From the NCBI RefSeq assembly GCF_023065955.2, contig NW_026622763.1, forward strand, positions 86,223,299 to 86,287,298: DNA of 64,000 nt, written 5' to 3'. Position numbers and translations under genes: made by a program. The DNA is from Ursus arctos (lineage: Eukaryota; Chordata; Mammalia; Carnivora; Ursidae). Positions 57,391 to 64,000 of the stretch are shown piece after piece. The notes beneath the pieces are model-generated. The model ran no database searches. It was not told the DNA's origin and saw nothing but the letters and a program-made list of their open reading frames with translations. Numbering within the stretch: position 1 is the stretch's first letter; each line of letters opens with the position of its first letter.

Positions 57391-58104
57391 ACTTTCTAAG
57401 GATGACTTTGTTGGGACCCTCATTTGAGTGGCCGGATTTCCCACTGCAGATGGATTTGCATTTATTTGATGGGTCTGGAAGATTTTAAGATTGGGTTAAA
57501 AAGGGGTTTGCTTTTTTTTTTTCTTTTCCCCTCCCCCAGCTTCCTCTGGAGATATGGACACTGTTTCTCTTACTCATTCAGAGCCAATCAATGTCACCCT
57601 TTAGTCTGCCAAAGTGGTTGCTGAGTGATGAGGCATTTCATCCCTCTGGGAGCCTAAGATACTGCCTATGCAGCATGTACTGTTGCTGCTGGCTATGAGT
57701 GAAAATCTGAGATTGATCAAGCCAGAATCCCCTACGAGAGAGCATAGCCAAGGAACATTCCGACTCTCGGTCAGCTTATAGGGCCTTTCAAGTCTTCCCT
57801 TCAATACTCACATGGATTTTTTAGTGCTCATGAAAGCAAGGCACCCCAGAGGGTTTGCTTCAAATACACTGAAGGATTCCCACAGAGCTTCAACCGCAAC
57901 TCTGCAGAGAGGGAACTAGGTCTCTCTGGTGACGAAGCTCATCATATACCTTTACAACTTAATTTCTAATAAAATATTATTTGAACCAAGAGAAAAATCC
58001 CTTGTGAAATTTTCTGTTAGAGCTCGAGCAGTTAAGAACTCAGCTTTTTCTCATTAATGTGACTTTTTAGAACCAATATAATGATTGCCTAGCAATGTGG
58101 TGGT
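57391..58104. other. Unique sequence, no feature recognised
   Basis: A T-rich patch lies at about 57512-57530. No gene signal is seen. Confidence 0.45.
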
Positions 58105-58485
58105 CTTAGTCTGCTCAGGCTACTATTACATGTACCATAGATTGGGTGGCTTAAATAAGAGAAATTTATTTCTCACTGTTCTAGAGCCTAGGTAGTCCAA
58201 GATCAAGGTGCGCACAGATTTAGTACCAAGTGAGAGCCTGCTTTCCTGGCTTGTAGATAGTCACCTTCTGGCTGCGCGTTCCAGTGGTCCTTCCTCGCTG
58301 CATGCCCATGGAGAGAGAGATGGAGAGATCTGTCTTCTTATAAAAGCACTAATCTCATCATGAGGGTCCCACACTCATGACCAAATCTAAACCTAATTAC
58401 TTCCCAAAGACCCTACCTCCAAATACCATCACATGGGGGATTAGGGCTTCAATACACGAATGAGGGGGACGTGGTTACTAGCCAA
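58105..58485 (-). mobile_element. MaLR LTR (MLT1/MST type)
   Basis: Reversed text: GTCTGCTCAGGCTACTATTA, TTGGGTGGCTTAAATAAGAG, TTATTTCTCACTGTTCTAGA, CTTCTTATAAAAGCACTAAT, GACCCTACCTCCAAATACCA and GATTAGGGCTTCAATACACG. No internal region adjoins it. Confidence 0.85.
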
Positions 58486-58489
58486 CTGC

Positions 58490-58625
58490 ATTTAGGAAAG
58501 TTACTCAACTTTTCTAAGCCTTGGTTTTCTAAATCTGTAAAATGGATAGCTACCTCGCTGAACTCCTCTTGGTACAGTACTTAGCAAATTGTCTCTATAG
58601 AGCAAATGTTCATTTTTATCTTTTA
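58490..58625 (+). mobile_element. MIR SINE remnant
   Basis: AGTTACTCAACTTTTCTAAG, CTTGGTTTTCTAAATCTGTA and AATGGATAGCTACCTCGC match the forward MIR core. Confidence 0.7.
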
Positions 58626-59269
58626 AATACCTCTGTTTACCTTACGTAATCACTGAAAATATTCAGGAAAGTATTCTACTTATAATGAAATATGCCATAA
58701 TTTTTATTTCTGATTTATAATGTATTAAAATGTAAAATTTATTATCTCCCAAATGGAAAAGGGCTTTATAGGTTTCTAAGCTCTTAAAGTGCTAATTTTC
58801 ATATTACATAGGAAATTCAGCAAGTATTATTTAATAAACATAAAAGGAAATATTAGAGTGTAAAAATTCTACTTTACACTTAAATACTATAGTTTATTTT
58901 TATCAATCTAACATGAAAATAGAAAGTGAACATATTCTGACAAATGTATTTTTTTCTCAAGTAAAGAGCCTAGCTAAGTTCTAGGCATATTGATATTTAA
59001 GAAATATTACCTTTACCTCATCCCAATGTCTACATAAACTTTAACATAAAATGAAGTCCATGACAAAAATGTTAGCATTTTAACTTTTTAAATATTAATA
59101 TATATTTTTAACATTATCACCTCATTCATTTCTGATTTCTACAATTTCTAGTGCAGACAATAAGAGCTATCGTCAGCTACATTCTGTTATCCACAGTGGT
59201 CCCTTTGAGTTGTTCATCACTGTTCTATCACTCTTTTGCTAAAATAAATATTCACTGTCTGCCAAGTTT
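58626..59269. other. Unique AT-rich sequence
   Basis: No feature is recognised. Confidence 0.45.
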
Positions 59270-60385
59270 CAGTCATTTATTAATTACGATATTTATTAAG
59301 TGCCTCTTGTGTACCAGGCACTGCTCTAGGTGGTGGGTGTACAGAAATGGAAGAAGACAGGTAAGGTCTCTCCCCTCAAATAAATTAAATTCTAGTGTGG
59401 AATGACAGATCATAAGCATACAAACATCCAAGACTATTTCACATTATCAAGAGTGTTAGAAAAGGCTAAAGAATAATAAACAAGGGTAGTACATATTCCT
59501 TTAGGTAGCTGGTCAGGGGAAGCTTCCTAGAGGTGGTGTCCTCTGAGCTGAAATGTGAACTGAAGTAACAAAGGAGGTAAAAAGCCCAGGAAGAGCACCA
59601 CGTTGAGGAGAGGAACAAACCTGAGGCACTCGATGGCAGATAAGAAGAGTTTAGCATGTTCAAAGGCCAATGAGTAGACCCGTAGAGTTGGGAGCATAAT
59701 GAATAACCTGGGAGGAAATTGTGGGTGAGTATGCAGAAACCAGATCATAGAGTATTATGTAATCCAAAGGAGAATATTTAGATTTTGTTAAAACTCAATC
59801 AGAAGCCAAAGAAGTGTTTTAAGAAGGAGAGGAGTGACATACTTTGACTACGTATTAAGATGATAGATTTGGCAATAGTGTGCTTAATCTGCTGCAGAGG
59901 AGAACAAAAGTGAAAGCCAGGAGCCCACATTGGTGACTATTTCCAGAATCCAGGCTAGAGGTAATGGTAGTTGCACCATGGTGGCAACGGCAGTGTTAAA
60001 GGGAGAAAGCCTAGGCTCCTAGATTTCCAACTTGAGCAAAGGAGAAACTGGTGAAGGTGGGAAGGTAAGCACAGATTTTGACAAGGTGATAAGGTATCAG
60101 GAGTTCTGCATTTGATATGTTTGTTTAGAATATACAAGTAGAAATGTTAAACTATGTTGTTGAATATGGGTCAAGGATAAAGACTTATTTAGGAGCTATT
60201 GGCATCTAGGTGGAATGTAAATTTACTGGGCTAGGAGAAAGTATAACTAGAAAAGTGGGCATCTGATCAAGCTCTGGAGCACTCCAACATTTAGAGGTCC
60301 ATTCATAAAAGGGAACTAGCAAGGAATGGAGACGGAGCACTCGAAAGTAGGAGAAACCAAGAGAATGTCTTTGAATATTAAAAAT
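59270..60385 (-). mobile_element. L2 LINE, about 1.1 kb, antisense
   Basis: In order from the 3' end: TTTATTAAGTGCCTCTTGTG, CTGGTCAGGGGAAGCTTCCT, CCTCTGAGCTGAAATGTGAA, CAGATCATAGAGTATTATGT, TTTTAAGAAGGAGAGGAGTG, CCAGGCTAGAGGTAATGGTA, TCTGGAGCACTCCAACATTT and GAAACCAAGAGAATG. The length and collinearity are unusual for so old an element. Several 60-84 codon frames here belong to it. Confidence 0.75.
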
Positions 60386-60600
60386 GATTATGAGCAATTC
60401 CTGCACCAAATACTGTTTTAATTGCCTTAAACCTAATTTAATCCTCAATTTCAAGACGTAGGTGCTGTTATTACCTATTTATAGGCAGGGAAACCAAGGC
60501 ACAGTGCATTATCATTTTACCCAAGTTCACACAGCTCATAAGTCACAGATCTAGGACTCAAAGCTATCTAATTCCAAAGGCCATATCCTTAAATAGGACC
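60386..60600 (-). mobile_element. MIR SINE remnant
   Basis: Reversed MIR: GTTATTACCTATTTATAGGC, AGGGAAACCAAGGCACAGTG and CACACAGCTCATAAGTCACA. Confidence 0.75.
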
Positions 60601-61621
60601 TGATATTGATTCTCTGACTTACAAATGAAGTGTAGCTTTCCTACCCTCTTAAAAAAATATGTATATGTCAAATGTCACTGGGAGACAAGACATCAGAAAG
60701 TATACATTGGATTTGTAACCTGGAGATAGGTTGTTTCAGTGGAGATAACTTTTTCAGTGGAACATTGGTAATGGAAGACAGATGGGGCTTAACCAGAAAG
60801 CAGGAAGTAGGAAGTGGAAACCACAGTGTTAGAGGTTTCTCATGCAAAGTTCTATTGCAAAGCAGAACACATAATTGGGGCTATAGCTAGAAAGGGATTT
60901 GGGACGCCAAAAAGGTGTGCTGGTTAGGTGGTCTGGGAAGCCGACCACAAGGTGAAGATAGAAGTACTAGAGATTTATTGGGATAAGGCCTCTAAAGGAT
61001 AATGAGGACGGAGCAGGTAGGTGGTGAAAGCCTCTAGATAATGATATAAGTCTCACTCCTGGGAAAGGAGAGGGAAAAGAAAAGCGGGATTAGGTGGGAA
61101 AAGACTATGGTGCAGCTCTGAGGAAGCCTCAGCTAGCTTAGTTGGGGAGCTCGGTCAGAAGGTTGCCCATAGAATCCTTCATGAGGCAGAATGACAAAGA
61201 TTTAGGAGCCTTATCATGCTTAGTCATTGGCTGTGGTTATCTGGGAAGAGTCTTGCCTTGGCTTAAATGTTGTAGTGCATCCCAAAAGGTGCTGTGGCTG
61301 GAGGCTGTCAGTTAACAGACTTTCTTATAACTGATCAGTAAGATTTTTTTTACAGACAGACCTTAGTGGCAAACCTCCATGGCCATCACATTAGAGTTAT
61401 TTGTTTTGTATATGGGCTTTATAATATTTGTATGCTGATGGGAATCAAAGTATAACAGAGAATACAACTACTTAAATTTTATAAAAAGTAGAATGGGGCT
61501 GAACTTTGTCTTGTTGATGCCTTTAACACCAACACTTTGGGCAAAAGAAAAGTTTATCCCAGTATTTAAATGGTATCAATAGAAGTATTTTTAATGATTT
61601 TTATCCTAGGAGCTATTTCAT
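60601..61621. other. Unassigned sequence, possibly an old LTR in part
   Basis: About 60910-61390 (AGAGATTTATTGGGATAAGG, TCATTGGCTGTGGTTATCTG) reads like LTR-retrotransposon text, but I cannot name it. The rest is unique. Confidence 0.3.
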
Positions 61622-62492
61622 TCAATATCAAATCTGGTCACTCAACTCCTACAACCCAGTAGCAAAAAAAACAAAAAAACAAAAATAGGGGGTGCGGGGA
61701 GGGCAGGGAACAAAGGACCTGAATATAGCCCTCAAAAAAAGACATAAATGGCCAACAGGTATGTAAAATAGGTTCACTATCACTAATCAGGGTTGTGCAA
61801 ATCAAAGCCAGGATGAAATACCACCTCATACCTGTTAGAATGGCTATTATCAAAAATAAAAGTGTCGGCAAAGATGTGGAGAAATCGGAACCCTTGTATA
61901 CTACTGATGGGAACGTGAAAATGGTGCAGCTCCTATGGGAAACAGTATGGAGTTTCCTAAAAAAATTAAAACTCAATTCTCCAGAATAATGAAAATAAAA
62001 ATCTCTAAGAGATATTTGTACTTCTATATGCATTGCAGCATATTCATTATAGTCAAGCTATAGAAACAACCTAAATGACCACCAACAGATGAGTGGATAA
62101 AATGTAGTATATTCATTAGACTATTACTCAGTCTTAAAGAAGGAAATCCTGCCACATGAGACAACAAACACAGGTAAACTATGAGGACATTACGCTGAAT
62201 GAAATAATCCAGTCACAGAAGGACAAATACTTAATGATTCCATTTATATGAGAAATCCTTAATAGTCAAACTTATAGAAACAGTAGAATGGTGGCCGCTG
62301 GAGGCAGGAGAAGGGGGGAAATAAGGAAGTTGGTTTTTAGTGAGTATAAAGTATCCATTATATAAAACAAATTTCTGGAGATCTGTAGAATATAGGACCT
62401 ACAGTCAACAAACCTATATGGTACTTAAAAATTTAAGAGGGTAGATCTCATGTTAAGTGTTTTTATGACAGGTTAAAAGTATTTAAAAAAAA
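61622..62492 (+). mobile_element. LINE-1 3' end, old
   Basis: ACAACCCAGTAGCAA, AAAGGACCTGAATATAGCCC, GAAATACCACCTCATACCTG, the ORF2 motif ETVWSFLKKLKLN (compare KTVWRSLKKLKIE in the young L1), a degraded ORF2 tail and 3'UTR to an A9 run at 62484. Multiple stops break ORF2. No TSD was found. Confidence 0.92.
61688..61708 (+). other. G-quadruplex motif
   Basis: GGGGG-TGC-GGGG-A-GGG-CA-GGG: four G-runs with loops of 1-3. It lies within the L1 body, where an A-rich ORF2 stretch would be expected. Confidence 0.85.
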
Positions 62493-64000
62493 ATTCTGGA
62501 TACTCTTGAACAAGCGGAGTAAAGGTTTATAAATCAGGGTTCCTCCCCTGAATCCACGTGGCCTAACACACAGGCTATGAGAAACAAAATTCTGAGTAGA
62601 ACATGCCCACAAACTTGATTCGCACATCTCAAACGTCTGGCCAAATCACATGATCAAATACTAACTTGATGTTCCTTGTATTTAATTTTATCTAAGGAGT
62701 GCAAAACGATGGGTAAATAAGCAAATGGCATCAAAAGCTTTTTCCTTCTGTGTCCGTGAAATGGTGATATAAAGGCGCAACTGAAAGTTTTAACGACAAG
62801 ACACCAAGGCAAATTGTGCAGGTCACTCAACTACATTTTTCTTAAAACCCTTTTTGGTACTGAAATGATAAAGCGTTCAAAAAATACAAGTCAAAAAAAA
62901 TTGAGACTTTAATTCTGTGCAAAGCACTAATCTTGTTGTCTGCCTAATTGGATATAAGTTCAATTGCATAGGCTGCAAAAAAAAGTTAGGGATTTGTACT
63001 GTGTGTTTTTTACTGGGCTGAAAACTAAGTGCCTTGGATTGATGGTAACACACACACACACACACACACATCAAAATGGAAAGACCGTCACAGATTACCA
63101 AAACACAGACAACTTTGTTCTATATTAGATCAAAGTATATAAACATGGAGGTTATCAATTGCTGGAGGATTCTTGGTGAAAATTAGTAATCTGAGGAAGC
63201 ATAAAGTCAATAATGTAGCCTGTATACAAAAATATTCACAGTCATTCTTTGTTCCCTGGGAATTTAGATGGCTAATCCCATATGATTAATAGTACTTGTT
63301 ATGTAATGTAGAGACTGATTCCAAAACAATAGAAATCACCAAGGAATAATAAGAGGGAGTTAAAAATGAAGGGAACCTTGCTTTTCTGATGGAAATAGAG
63401 CTGTTGGCAGTCTTGGCCAATGGTTGGCCCGTACCATGTCCTCCTCAAACCAACTTACATGCTAATTTTGTTGGAGAACCTGACTATGGAAGATTTTAGT
63501 TTATTCAAGGCTTGGGTTTTGTTTTTGTTTTTTAACACAATAATGGTCTCAATACAGATGACCAACTCCTTACTCTGTGTTGCTATAGCTGGTTCAGCTA
63601 CTCCTAGATTGTCTGTATGGGAATTACTAGGAGTAGTTTCAGGGGGAAAACAAGGCTGAAAAACTCCTAGGTGTCGTCGTTGCAGGCACGAAATTGCTAC
63701 CTCTGTGCCCCTTAGGGAAAATTGACATTGCACACACTTAGAACTGCAATATGCTCCTTTGACTACTTTGTATTTGTGAGGGGATTTCCCTTCAGAAAGT
63801 GCAAGGTGCTAGGCATTCTGTCAAGTTCCCAGCAACACCATGAGTGCTTCATTTATGTGAAGACCCAGGGAGTGAGCTAAAATAGGTCTCAGACTGGTAA
63901 ATTAGGAACAATATTTCTGCAGAGCAAAACTGATTTTGTGCATTCAGGCAACAGGATTAAGTTAATGCCACAAGCGCTTTTTGTGAAAGGTAAACTTCTC
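62493..64000. other. Unique sequence to the window end
   Basis: No transposon is recognised except the AC microsatellite. Frames at 63420-63733 on both strands show no domain. Confidence 0.45.
63048..63070 (+). repeat. (AC)n microsatellite
   Basis: Twenty-three bases of AC dinucleotide. Confidence 0.97.

Overview
The window reads as nuclear DNA of a caniform carnivore, and a bear-like genome fits best. Ten tRNA-Lys-derived SINEs of the Carnivora-specific CanSINE type are scattered through it. They have A/B-box heads, TC-rich middles, (TAAA)n tails and mostly clear target-site duplications (TSDs). Carnivore-type LINE-1 3' ends are also present. The bear assignment is inference: it rests on three copies of a CanSINE subtype that I associate with bears. 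Nothing bacterial, viral-episomal or organellar is present.

I find no convincing protein-coding gene, tRNA, rRNA or CRISPR array. The open frames are short, often lack an ATG, and either fall in transposon remnants or look like chance. The window is best read as intergenic DNA or part of a very large intron. About 40% can be assigned by eye to interspersed repeats. The rest is AT-rich unique sequence with no recognisable signal.

Layout. 1-3.9 kb: a decayed, antisense ERVL-type endogenous retrovirus interior (pol at the left edge, gag-side to the right) with a CanSINE inside it and a possible LTR beyond. 4-20 kb: L2 and MIR remnants, four CanSINEs (9.1, 12.0, 12.8, 18.8 kb), a Tigger-like DNA transposon (13.8-14.4 kb) and a CA microsatellite. 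20.2-20.9 kb: a young 5'-truncated L1 with a perfect TSD. 21-34 kb: MIR, L2, an old L1 end, two more CanSINEs (one inside an MLT1 LTR), AT-rich low-complexity tracts and two local duplications. 34.8-35.8 kb: a 1 kb L1 carrying a GT microsatellite. 36-42 kb: L2, MIR, MER5-like sequence, a CanSINE and a solo MLT2-type LTR with a 5-bp TSD. 42-48.6 kb: mostly unique and the most interesting part. It holds a perfect 51-bp inverted repeat with arms 2.1 kb apart, a possible exon, two CpG-retaining pockets and an MLT1 LTR. 48.6-64 kb: two CanSINEs, four L1 pieces, MLT1/MST, MIR and two long L2 remnants.

No genes act together here. What the window records is transposon history: ancient L2/MIR, then ERVL/MaLR/Tigger, then L1, then CanSINEs, with clear nesting. 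I see no undescribed biological system. The 51-bp inverted repeat and the nearby CpG-retaining sequence are the signals I cannot explain.
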